NCBI RefSeq assembly: GCF_001956295.1
Contig: NZ_MRTD01000002.1
Span: forward strand, 374,501-438,500
Reading direction: 5' to 3'
From: Paenibacillus sp. FSL A5-0031
GTDB lineage: Bacteria; Bacillota; Bacilli; Paenibacillales; Paenibacillaceae
DNA: 64,000 bases
Below, in pieces: positions 1 to 7,628 of this stretch (position 1 is its first letter; each line of letters opens with the position of its first letter). The translations under genes and the position numbers were made by a program. The notes beneath the pieces are model-generated. The model worked only from the letters and a program-made list of their open reading frames with translations. It made no database searches and had not been told where the DNA came from.

Positions 1-269
1 CTCTCATCAGAAATATGTACAACAAACTCGCCTTGGGCGATGGCATTTCGAGAGGTATCCTTCTGGATACCTCCCGGCTTGCGCTGTACAGATACCGCAA
101 CCATAGGCGGATTAGCGGTAACGATATTGAAGAAGCTGAACGGAGCTGCATTCAGCACGCCTTCGCTTGAGAGTGTAGTGACAAAAGCAATGGGTCTTGG
201 CACAATGCTGCCAATCAACAGCTTATAATTGTCCTGCACACTTTGACTCGTTGGATCAATCGATAACAT
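1..269 (-). CDS. Flavin reductase-like domain protein (3' part cut by window edge)
   Basis: Only about 89 N-terminal codons are inside the window; the gene runs off position 1. The visible part has the start of a flavin reductase-like FMN-binding split barrel: an N-terminal helix, the segment LLIGSIVPRPIAFVTT, then NAAPFSFFN and a strand containing PPMVAVSV, all typical of the DIM6/NTAB family. Such proteins bind FMN and reduce flavin or quinone-type substrates in the cytoplasm. The ATG at 269 is preceded by AAGGGG at 8 nt. It is the last visible gene of the mhq-like run, 38 bp after the carboxylesterase, so it may supply the reductase step done by MhqN in Bacillus subtilis; that role is inference from context. 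Family call is fairly sure, substrate unknown. Confidence 0.8.
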   Translation of the reverse strand, partial: MLSIDPTSQSVQDNYKLLIGSIVPRPIAFVTTLSSEGVLNAAPFSFFNIVTANPPMVAVSVQRKPGGIQKDTSRNAIAQGEFVVHISDE

Positions 270-307
270 GATGGGCACCCCTTCAAAAGCGAAATACTGG
301 TATTATA

Positions 308-922
308 TTAGCCTATAAAGGTTTCGTTAAACCAAGCCGCTGCCGCAGCTACCTCTGAACTCGTTAGCTGATGCCCAAATGTCTCCCAGTGTACCGTAAC
401 CGGCGCTCCAGCTGCTTGCAGCATACGGTCCAGCTCCTCCGTCTCCTGCGGCGTGCAAAGCGGATCATTCGAACCCGCGCCAATGAAACAAGATACGCCA
501 GCTAGATCAGGCAGATCAACATCCCGAATCGGCACCATCGGGTGATGCAAGATCGCTCCGCGAAGCGTACCTTGATAGTGGAACAATAGGCTGCCTGCGA
601 TATTAGCCCCATTGGAATAACCGATCGCCACGATATTATTGCGGTCGAATTCATATTCGGCTGCGGCTTGATCTAGAAAATCATTAAGCTCCTGCGTGCG
701 GAATTTAAGGTCCTCTAGATCAAATACGCCTTCAGCAAGACGTCTGAAGTAACGCGGCATACCATTCTCGAGCACATTTCCTCTGACACTCAGCACGGAC
801 GAAGCAGGCGAAACCAGCTCAGCAAGCGGGAGCAAATCCCGCTCGGTACCACCCGTTCCATGCAAGAGCAGCAGTACTGGTGCAGTTGTATCTGTTCCTT
901 GTTTGAATATATGTTTCATCAT
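308..922 (-). CDS. mhqD: Alpha/beta-hydrolase carboxylesterase, MhqD-like
   Basis: A 204-residue cytoplasmic alpha/beta hydrolase of the phospholipase/carboxylesterase family. The oxyanion-side HGTGG lies at residues 21-25. The nucleophile Ser103 sits in GYSNGAN, and Asp153 and His184 complete the triad. Length and order match MhqD of B. subtilis, which belongs to the MhqR regulon induced by methylhydroquinone, catechol and diamide-type electrophiles. The start overlaps the stop of the upstream dioxygenase gene (ATGATGA), so the two are translationally coupled; GGAGGAGG precedes two adjacent ATGs and either may be used. Physiological substrate is not known; hydrolysis of ring-cleavage or ester products is the usual suggestion. 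Confidence 0.85.
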   Translation of the reverse strand: MMKHIFKQGTDTTAPVLLLLHGTGGTERDLLPLAELVSPASSVLSVRGNVLENGMPRYFRRLAEGVFDLEDLKFRTQELNDFLDQAAAEYEFDRNNIVAIGYSNGANIAGSLLFHYQGTLRGAILHHPMVPIRDVDLPDLAGVSCFIGAGSNDPLCTPQETEELDRMLQAAGAPVTVHWETFGHQLTSSEVAAAAAWFNETFIG

Positions 923-1866
923 TTGTCCTCCTCCAATACTCTTACTTCAAATGGTGATAATAATTGCTCAATTTGCGTACGATGCTCCTCATACCATTCC
1001 GGCAGCATCAGCTTTTCACCGAGATGCTCTGGCTCTTCATCACGAGCAAAGCCCGGTGGATCTGTAGCAATCTCGAATAAAATGCCGCCGGCTTCACGGA
1101 AATAGATCGCGTTAAAATATTGGCGATCCACGACCTTAGTAGGCTGAAAGCCATGGCTCTCAACGTGGCTTCTCCATAGCGCGTGCTCCGCGTCGTCTTT
1201 TGCCCGCCAAGCAATATGGTGAACGGTGCCAGCTCCTCCATGTCCATGCTCCATATCCTCTACATTGATGTCAATTAGATTGCCCAGATCGCCTGTTGCT
1301 TTAAAACGAGCATAACCTTCATCTTCCCCGACTTTCTCCAGTCCCATCACGTTAACAAGGAGCTCCGCGGTTTTAGCCGAAGCCGTCGTATATAATACGG
1401 CACCGCCAAAACCCTTAATCGCCTGCTGCGCCGGAACGCCGCCAAACGTCCATTTACTGTCCGCTCCTTGCTCCCTAGCTACGATCTCAAGCTTTAAACC
1501 ATCAGGATCTTCGAATTGCAAATACTGCTCTCCAAATCTTGATGTTTGAGCAAAATCTACATTAAGCTTAGCTAGACGCTCTTTCCAAAAACCAAATGCA
1601 CCTGCGGGAACTACATAAGTGGTTATACCCACCTGACCCCCGCCAATTTTGCCTTTGCGTGAATTCTCCCAAGGAAAAAACGTAATAATAGTGCCTGGAC
1701 TTCCGATCTCATTGCCAAAATATAAATGATAAACCTCTGGCGCATCAAAGTTAATCGTCTTCTTAATCAACCGTAGACCTAATACGCCTGAATAAAAATC
1801 TGCCGTCGTCTGCGCGTTTCTAACAAAAGCGGTTATATGGTGAATACCAGCTGTTTGATTTGTCAT
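919..1866 (-). CDS. mhqO: Ring-cleaving dioxygenase of the VOC family, MhqO-like
   Basis: A 315-residue protein with two vicinal-oxygen-chelate halves. The first begins IHHITAFV near residue 8. The second carries GTVHHIAW and ends with GILFEIATDPPGF. The His, His and Glu of these segments are the expected metal ligands of an extradiol-type dioxygenase/glyoxalase fold. In B. subtilis MhqO acts in quinone and hydroquinone resistance. AGGAG lies 10 nt before the ATG. Upstream is the DoxX gene (61 bp gap) and downstream the carboxylesterase overlaps by 4 nt, giving the same order as the mhq genes of Bacilli. Substrate specificity is inferred from the family, not from visible residues. Confidence 0.88.
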   Translation of the reverse strand: MTNQTAGIHHITAFVRNAQTTADFYSGVLGLRLIKKTINFDAPEVYHLYFGNEIGSPGTIITFFPWENSRKGKIGGGQVGITTYVVPAGAFGFWKERLAKLNVDFAQTSRFGEQYLQFEDPDGLKLEIVAREQGADSKWTFGGVPAQQAIKGFGGAVLYTTASAKTAELLVNVMGLEKVGEDEGYARFKATGDLGNLIDINVEDMEHGHGGAGTVHHIAWRAKDDAEHALWRSHVESHGFQPTKVVDRQYFNAIYFREAGGILFEIATDPPGFARDEEPEHLGEKLMLPEWYEEHRTQIEQLLSPFEVRVLEEDK

Positions 1867-1927
1867 GGTAATGACACTCCTTATTTTATAGGAATATGAA
1901 AAGTAATGTAACTAACTCCACTTCTGA

Positions 1928-2344
1928 TTAGCCGATAAGCGCATCAATGGAATATTCACCAGCGCCTGTTAATGCGATGCCTATAGCAATGGCTACGAGA
2001 ACAAGATTATATTCATAACCGTTTGCGGTAGCCCATATTCCGTTAGGACCATGCACCTTCACAATAGCACCAAGCATAGTAAGCACGATCAATACCGCAG
2101 CAAGAGGTGTAAGCAGACCAGCGACGAATAATAGGCCGCCGATTAGTTCCATCAATCCAGCGGCAACAGCCATAGCAACCCCTGGCTTAATGCCAATCGA
2201 CTCCATCCAGCCGCCTGTTCCCTTTGGCCCATAACCGCCAAACCAGCCAAACAGCTTTTGTGCACCATGCCCCACGAACAACAGACCTACAACGACACGA
2301 ACAACCAATAATCCCAAAGCAATACTCAATGTAAACTCCTCCAT
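1928..2344 (-). CDS. mhqP: DoxX family membrane protein, MhqP-like
   Basis: A 138-residue integral membrane protein with four predicted hydrophobic segments. The first loop holds the family pattern RVVVGLLFVGHGAQKLFGWF. DoxX proteins are thought to donate electrons in, or associate with, membrane thiol/quinone redox chemistry. In B. subtilis the homologue MhqP is encoded with MhqN and MhqO. This is the first gene of the mhqP-mhqO-mhqD-flavin reductase run. An 18-bp MhqR-like operator is centred about 70 bp upstream of its ATG. Function beyond family level is inference. Confidence 0.85.
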   Translation of the reverse strand: MEEFTLSIALGLLVVRVVVGLLFVGHGAQKLFGWFGGYGPKGTGGWMESIGIKPGVAMAVAAGLMELIGGLLFVAGLLTPLAAVLIVLTMLGAIVKVHGPNGIWATANGYEYNLVLVAIAIGIALTGAGEYSIDALIG

Positions 2345-2405
2345 TTTGTTTTTAATGTTTAAACTACTGCTTGCATCACAGTTCTTCTTTTACCACTATT
2401 TAAAG

Positions 2406-2423
2406 AATCTCTATTTTAAGATA
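2406..2423 (-). promoter_or_regulatory. Candidate MhqR operator upstream of the mhqP-mhqO-mhqD run
   Basis: The 18-bp imperfect palindrome AATCTCTATTTTAAGATA resembles the site in front of the regulator gene (2998-3030) and, as I recall it, the B. subtilis MhqR consensus TATCTCGAATTCGAGATA. It lies 62 bp upstream of the DoxX start codon. The TATCTT at its upstream end on the minus strand may be the -10 hexamer; no good -35 was found. Confidence 0.55.
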
Positions 2424-2524
2424 TATGGTGTGCATAAATGATCGCTGCTACCTTATAACAGCCATCATTGATATGCAACAAACGCCCACGCGCATGATTA
2501 CACCTTTACAGCTATTTAAACCCG

Positions 2525-2971
2525 CTACTTGTAGTGCTCCTGAGCAAACTTTCCTAGCTTCTTAAGCAGCTTGCTCGCCAATTGCTTCTCTTCTGCTGTC
2601 AGCCCATTTACCGCTTGCTTGATGGCGTCTTCGTGAGCAGGAAATACATCCTCTACGAACTGTTTGCCTTCATCGGTTAGTTCTGCATAAATGAGGCGCC
2701 TATCCGTAGTCGAAGCTCTCCGGCGTACCATTTGCTTCTTCTCCAGCTTATCAACGACATAAGTAATGTTGCCGCTGCTCATAAGCACTTTCTCACCGAT
2801 TTGCTGCAATGGCTGCGGTCCGCGGTGATAGAGCAATTCAAGCACTCCAAACTCCGTGCGGTTCAAGCCGTTTTTACGAATATCACGATCCGCATGGGCA
2901 TTTACCCATTGGCTCGCTCTAGACAGCGCAATGAAGAGATCTAATGAATCATTTTGTTTTTCATTTGCCAT
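2525..2971 (-). CDS. mhqR: MarR-family repressor, MhqR-like
   Basis: A 148-residue MarR regulator with a dimerisation helix at each end and a central winged helix. The recognition region reads VLMSSGNITYVVDKLEKKQM, followed by the wing VRRRASTTDRRLIYAELT. The start at 2971 was chosen because GAGAGGAG lies 8 nt before it; an in-frame GTG three codons upstream sits directly on that site. It is followed by the DoxX/dioxygenase/esterase genes, and a near-identical operator stands before both transcription units, consistent with autoregulation and control of the neighbours. B. subtilis MhqR responds to quinones and diamide. Confidence 0.85.
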   Translation of the reverse strand: MANEKQNDSLDLFIALSRASQWVNAHADRDIRKNGLNRTEFGVLELLYHRGPQPLQQIGEKVLMSSGNITYVVDKLEKKQMVRRRASTTDRRLIYAELTDEGKQFVEDVFPAHEDAIKQAVNGLTAEEKQLASKLLKKLGKFAQEHYK

Positions 2972-2997
2972 GATGATCACTCCTCTCTGCGCCGTTT

Positions 2998-3053
2998 TAT
3001 CTTTAATTAATTTATCTTGATTTAAAGATAAAACATTTTGAAACAGTTGTCAA
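2998..3053 (-). promoter_or_regulatory. mhqR promoter with overlapping MhqR operator
   Basis: On the minus strand a -35 TTGACA (3053-3048) is followed after 17 bp by TATCTT (3030-3025). That -10 is the first half of the palindrome TATCTT-N6-AAGATA spanning 3013-3030, and a further TATCTTTAA half site starts at 2998. The overlap of palindrome and -10 is what a MarR repressor operator would look like. Confidence 0.7.
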
Positions 3054-3100
3054 CGCTTATGTCGAATCTTTTTGATTAGGCGATAACAGGCATGCTTCTC

Positions 3101-3139
3101 AAAAAATAGAACGGCTTGAGATTTCACCTCAAACCGTTC
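3101..3139 (-). terminator. Rho-independent terminator of the lacI-type gene
   Basis: Inverted repeat GAACGGCTTGAG (3109-3120) and CTCAAACCGTTC (3128-3139) with one mismatch. It is followed on the minus strand by a T-run (A-run 3101-3106 on plus). It lies just past the stop codon of the LacI-family gene. Confidence 0.75.
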
Positions 3140-3158
3140 CGCCGTCAATGGCTTCCAT

Positions 3159-4142
3159 TTAGCTTTCTTTGGCCGACCTGACCGAATTCCCTTTAATAAG
3201 AGAAACATAAATCCGTTCATGCTCCACTTCGTCGCCGCTGATCAGCTTGATCAGCTGTTCAGCAGCAAGAGCCCCCCATTTGCGCTTGGAATAGTCAATC
3301 GTAGACAAGCGCGGCTGAGTGTAAGAAGCCAGCTCCATATTATCAAACCCAACGATATGAATATGTTCACCGATCTGAATATCAGGATGATGCGCCGCCA
3401 AATAATTGAACATACCAATAGCCATCTCATCGTTGAAGCAAAACACTGCCGCAGCCGTGCTGCTGTTCTCAGCTATAATTGTCGCTGCAGCCTGCTCCCC
3501 AGCCGATTTATTGAAATCTCCTTCAATTACAGTCAGCTTAACGCCAGCGGATCGTTCCACCGCTTGCGTAACAGCTTGCAGCCTCTGCCTTGAATCATAA
3601 GAGCCGCTAGGGCCAGTCACTGCATAAAGTGTCCGATGGCCTTGCTCGATCAAATATTCGGCTGCCAGTCTCGCCCCTGCTTTGTTATCGAGCAGCACTT
3701 GATTGATGTTGGAATGCTGCAGTTCACGATCCAGCACGACAAGCTTATGTCCGCGCTCCGCGTAGCTCAGCAGCTCAGTGCTGCCAAACGTCTCGTCCAG
3801 TATAATCGCTCCATCGATCATTCGCTCAGGCAGCATCCGATGAGATTGCTTACCGCTGCACACGATCAGATCATAGCCCTTTTCCGATAAAATCTCCTTT
3901 GTTCCTTGCAAGAGATCGCCGTAGAATGCGCCGCTGAAGTCGGTAAGAAAGACACCGATAATTTTTGTTTCTCTCGTCTTGAGCGACCTTGCAGCAGCGT
4001 TCGGGATGTAGTTTAATTCCTTGGCAACAGCCAATATTCTTGCTGTCGTCTCATCCGTCACCTTGGGGCTGCCGTTAAGCGCGTAAGATACCGTCGAGAT
4101 CGAGACCCCCGCTTGTTTAGCGATATCCTTAATACTAACCAC
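3159..4142 (-). CDS. LacI-family transcriptional regulator of the beta-1,2-glucooligosaccharide locus
   Basis: A 327-residue LacI/PurR regulator. The N-terminal helix-turn-helix starts VSIKDIAKQAGVSISTVSYA and the hinge helix contains NAAARSLKTRETK. A periplasmic-binding-type sensor domain follows from about residue 60 to the end. The start is the GTG at 4142: ATAGGAG lies 8 nt upstream and the family N-terminus begins there. It sits directly after the GH94 gene in the same direction, separated by a hairpin. The most economical target is the set of four GAAACGTTTC boxes in the divergent promoter region (9899-10137). Sugar effector is inferred to be sophorose or a longer beta-1,2-glucan fragment. 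Confidence 0.85.
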   Translation of the reverse strand: MVSIKDIAKQAGVSISTVSYALNGSPKVTDETTARILAVAKELNYIPNAAARSLKTRETKIIGVFLTDFSGAFYGDLLQGTKEILSEKGYDLIVCSGKQSHRMLPERMIDGAIILDETFGSTELLSYAERGHKLVVLDRELQHSNINQVLLDNKAGARLAAEYLIEQGHRTLYAVTGPSGSYDSRQRLQAVTQAVERSAGVKLTVIEGDFNKSAGEQAAATIIAENSSTAAAVFCFNDEMAIGMFNYLAAHHPDIQIGEHIHIVGFDNMELASYTQPRLSTIDYSKRKWGALAAEQLIKLISGDEVEHERIYVSLIKGNSVRSAKES

Positions 4143-4186
4143 AGCATTCGCTCCTATCTTTCATTGTTCCTTCACTATATCACAAA

Positions 4187-4214
4187 GACTGGCGGTTCTT
4201 GGAGACCGCCAGTC
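4187..4214 (-). terminator. Hairpin after the GH94 gene
   Basis: Perfect 10-bp stem GACTGGCGGT (4187-4196) and ACCGCCAGTC (4205-4214), 6 bp past the GH94 stop codon. On the minus strand it is followed by a weak T stretch (TTTGTG), so it may end transcription only partly and allow some read-through into the LacI gene. Confidence 0.6.
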
Positions 4215-4220
4215 TGCTTC

Positions 4221-7200
4221 TTACATAAATATTTCGATTCGATTCGATTCCGAATGAAGGTTAGCTTTCAATTGTTCTTCGGAAATTTGTATTCCACCTA
4301 CACGATAACGGTTAGCTGAAGGCTTGCCTTCCGCTTCCTTACCGTTAATGATGACCTTCGTTACCTGTCCTGCATCGCTAAGGCGATAAACAAAAGTAAT
4401 CGGCAAGCCGTTCCACATGAAATCGAATTGCATGCCATCCAGCTTAGCTGGCAAAATCGGATCGATAACCAGATTACCTTCCGACTGACGAATACCGAGG
4501 GCATTCGAAATCAATTGGTTCATATAGATTCCGGGACCGCTCGAATAAATTCTCCAGCCGCCCTTAACAGGTACAGTTCCTTCACGAAGCTCACCGAAAC
4601 GCTCCTGCGCCTCATAACGGTTGTTGAACTTGCCGTCGGAGCTGCTGAAGTAAGAGTTGCTTTGACGCAGCTCTGCATTAGGAACAACATCACGCAATCC
4701 AACCGGATTAATCATGAGTAGACCTTGCCATACTTCATCCGTCTTGCCCAGCTTCGCCATAGCTTCTACATAACGAATATGAGCATGAACATATTGCAAG
4801 CCGACTTCCCGGCCGAAATTAGATGCCTGCTCTGCCCGCTTAAAGTTAGTGCTTACACCGCCTGCATATTGTGCAGGACGGTTCATCAGCCTTACGCCAT
4901 CCGGGCAATACAGCTGCTCTTTAATAACACGGTAATGCTCAGCAGCTTGCTCTTCCGTAAGCAATTCGCTAATCATACTGCGTGTCATTGGAAGCAAGCG
5001 GTATTGAATGCCTGTAGTTGTGTCAGTCGGGTGAAGCATCAGCTTCGCATCGCCCGGCTCCTCCATGTATACAAAGCCAGGAATGACATCCTGTTGCAGC
5101 ATATACTGGTTAAAGTCCACTTGAATAGCTGATGCCAGCTCCTTAAGCTCGGCTGCCTGCATCGCATCAACTTCCTCCAGCACGCGGCCAAACTGTGCGA
5201 TTACCTGATACGTAAGCGCCACTGTCCAACTGCTGACCATATATTGCTTAAGCTGTGCATTAGCCGGCTGCAGCGTATCATCCCAATCTCCGTCACCATA
5301 GGAAGATAAATGCGTGTCGTGCAGGAAATGGCTCTTCATATAAGCAATTTCCTTCATCGCGTGGTCAAGCAGCGTCGCAGATTCTGTCGTGAATTCGCCT
5401 TTATGACGGACCGTATAAGGAACACGCTCCTGCAAAATGCTATAGTCCTTTGTTGCTGCCAAGTAGTCGCCAAGCACCTTCAGCGGCCAAACAATAATAT
5501 CGCCATGGCTTTCTTCTTGCTGAATGTGGAAATACTTGTCGAACATGAACCATTGTGGCCAATTTCCGTCATCCTCGTATTGATGGGAATAAACGGTCTT
5601 CAAGATTTCAGCAACCTGCTCGTATTTGTTCATTGCCATAAAGTACTCAGTCGGTCCTTGGCAAACGTCGCGCGTTCCCCATGCTGCACCGCCGTATTGC
5701 TCCAAGCCATGAGGCACAGAGTAGTGAACGAGCATATTGTGCGTGTACCACCATGCCAATGCATTCACTTTATCCAGCTCAGCTGAAGCTGCTTCAGTAT
5801 CCTCAGCGGATAAGCGGAAACCATTCATCACATGACGGAAAAACTCACGGTAGCGCTCGATTTCAAGCTCTGCCTTCCGCTCTGACTGTGGCAATGCCTC
5901 GCCACGCAAGAGACCTTGCATCGTAATTGTCCATTCCGTGCTTTGGCCAAGCTGCATCACCACAAGCGATGCAGCGCCTGATACCGTACCGCTAACAAGC
6001 AAGCTTTCATCTCCTGCAGTCATGTCTGCCCCGCTCACGAACATCCGATATTGCAGATTAGGGAAAATCGGACCGCTGATGGATGCTTGGTCAGCCTTGA
6101 AAGTAAATACGCCGTCCTCCAGCTCCATATGGAACGGCAGCTCGTATTCATTGTTATTCATGGATACTTGATTCGTAACTAAATAGCGGTAAGCCTGTCC
6201 ATTTACCGAACGAAGGTGAAGGCGTACCTCAGGCGAATCAACCGTTGTATAATTTGTAATGATGATTGTGTCATCTGCTGTTTTGTAGAACCAACGAGCA
6301 TAGTTAAAGCCGATCTCAAACATTGAAGGCATAGTAAGAAGGCGGTATGAACCTTCCAACTCGACATAAATACGTTGTCCAGATGTCTTTAAATTATTGA
6401 GCGCATTGCGCGCATTCGTAAACAGCTTGTGGAAGCTCGTATTGCCTACTAGCAATTGTGAGTTGAAAATACCGTACATATAGGAAGTTGTCGTCATAAC
6501 ATCCTCTGTCATACGGTCATTGCCGCCAGACATAAGAATATGGCCATGCGGACGTTCAACTAGCAGCTCCTTCTCCTTAAGCACAACATGCTCATGGCTC
6601 TCTGTAAAGAAAGACAGCAGCTTGCCGTCTTGCCATTCCTCCTGATGACGGTTAGGGAAATAAGCGTTAACTTCCTCCATCGTCATTGATGCCGTGCGTA
6701 CTGGCGTTCCAATCGCATTTGCAGCCTCAAACTTAGCTACAGGTGTTGCCGCCGCAGCGAAGTCGGTCTCATTCGAACGCTCAACTTCTTCCCACGCCTT
6801 CTGAACTTCTGCGCTGAATTCTATTTCACTCACAGCTGATGGATGATCAGCCTTGAACATGCCGTAAAATACAAAGCGAGCTTTATCCTTCAACAAGACA
6901 GGCTCAGCTTGAAGCGCCGCATAAGTGAATTCATATTGGTAAACCTCATTTGCTAGTTCAGCCTTGCCAAGCGCTTCCGGCACGTCCGTTTCTTTGTAGC
7001 TAAGGCCAAAGAATTGGAATCCGTCCGTTGAGTAGCTGGCTGCTCCTGTTAGTGAACCGTGCTGCATGTAAGGAAATGATCCTTGCATCGGCTGATTCTG
7101 GCGGAAGCAAAGAACATAACCCAGCTTCTCATCTTTAAAAGCTTTATGGTCAACGTACTGCGACATGTAAGCTTCGTTAGACCGCACTGCGCCAATATCC

Positions 7201-7610
7201 GCGAGTCCAATGTCTTGTCCATAAATGATGTCGATCTTCGCTTCTTTTCCTTGCGATTGTGCGGTTACATCCCAGAACCAGATGCCATGGTTCGTTAATG
7301 TGAAGACTACGCGATAGTCGATGCCATCAAATGCAGTCCCCTCCCATAGCAGACGTCCTTCCACTGCTGACATACGGCTTGATGAATGAATCCCAAGCAA
7401 AGGCTCATAAGAAATCCCTTCTTCGGTATGCATGCGCAAGTAAAGATTGTTAAGCGAGCCATCTACATTGTTCGACACCACTTGATTCAGCATCGTTCCT
7501 TTATGGACAGCTTGCGCAAGGTCTCCGCTGCTTAAAAAATCAAACGTCAGCTCTCCTGCTTTTATTTGCAATTTATTCATCGCTTTCAACGCATTCACTA
7601 TAGCTTCCAT
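4221..7610 (-). CDS. GH94 phosphorylase, likely 1,2-beta-oligoglucan phosphorylase
   Basis: An 1129-residue GH94 protein. About 600 residues of beta-sandwich and linker come first, then an (alpha/alpha)6 barrel and a small C-terminal beta domain. The catalytic-domain hallmarks are GAAWGTRDVCQGP (about 641-653) and YGDGDWDD (771-778). By alignment logic Asp775 is the general acid. The enzyme would cleave beta-1,2-linked glucan chains with phosphate, releasing glucose 1-phosphate in the cytoplasm. Length fits the long 1,2-beta-oligoglucan phosphorylases such as Listeria innocua Lin1839 rather than the roughly 800-residue cellobiose phosphorylases. The GH3-solute binding protein-two permease neighbourhood is the same as that of lin1839. 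ATG at 7610 has only a modest upstream GAAAGG; Met11 is an alternative start. Enzyme class is firm, linkage is inferred. Confidence 0.85.
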   Translation of the reverse strand: MEAIVNALKAMNKLQIKAGELTFDFLSSGDLAQAVHKGTMLNQVVSNNVDGSLNNLYLRMHTEEGISYEPLLGIHSSSRMSAVEGRLLWEGTAFDGIDYRVVFTLTNHGIWFWDVTAQSQGKEAKIDIIYGQDIGLADIGAVRSNEAYMSQYVDHKAFKDEKLGYVLCFRQNQPMQGSFPYMQHGSLTGAASYSTDGFQFFGLSYKETDVPEALGKAELANEVYQYEFTYAALQAEPVLLKDKARFVFYGMFKADHPSAVSEIEFSAEVQKAWEEVERSNETDFAAAATPVAKFEAANAIGTPVRTASMTMEEVNAYFPNRHQEEWQDGKLLSFFTESHEHVVLKEKELLVERPHGHILMSGGNDRMTEDVMTTTSYMYGIFNSQLLVGNTSFHKLFTNARNALNNLKTSGQRIYVELEGSYRLLTMPSMFEIGFNYARWFYKTADDTIIITNYTTVDSPEVRLHLRSVNGQAYRYLVTNQVSMNNNEYELPFHMELEDGVFTFKADQASISGPIFPNLQYRMFVSGADMTAGDESLLVSGTVSGAASLVVMQLGQSTEWTITMQGLLRGEALPQSERKAELEIERYREFFRHVMNGFRLSAEDTEAASAELDKVNALAWWYTHNMLVHYSVPHGLEQYGGAAWGTRDVCQGPTEYFMAMNKYEQVAEILKTVYSHQYEDDGNWPQWFMFDKYFHIQQEESHGDIIVWPLKVLGDYLAATKDYSILQERVPYTVRHKGEFTTESATLLDHAMKEIAYMKSHFLHDTHLSSYGDGDWDDTLQPANAQLKQYMVSSWTVALTYQVIAQFGRVLEEVDAMQAAELKELASAIQVDFNQYMLQQDVIPGFVYMEEPGDAKLMLHPTDTTTGIQYRLLPMTRSMISELLTEEQAAEHYRVIKEQLYCPDGVRLMNRPAQYAGGVSTNFKRAEQASNFGREVGLQYVHAHIRYVEAMAKLGKTDEVWQGLLMINPVGLRDVVPNAELRQSNSYFSSSDGKFNNRYEAQERFGELREGTVPVKGGWRIYSSGPGIYMNQLISNALGIRQSEGNLVIDPILPAKLDGMQFDFMWNGLPITFVYRLSDAGQVTKVIINGKEAEGKPSANRYRVGGIQISEEQLKANLHSESNRIEIFM

Positions 7611-7628
7611 CTTCTTTTCACTGCCTTT

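Noticed and set aside
5310..5786. 158-codon plus-strand frame within the GH94 gene
   Set aside because: Opposite strand of a catalytic-domain coding region; no start signals.
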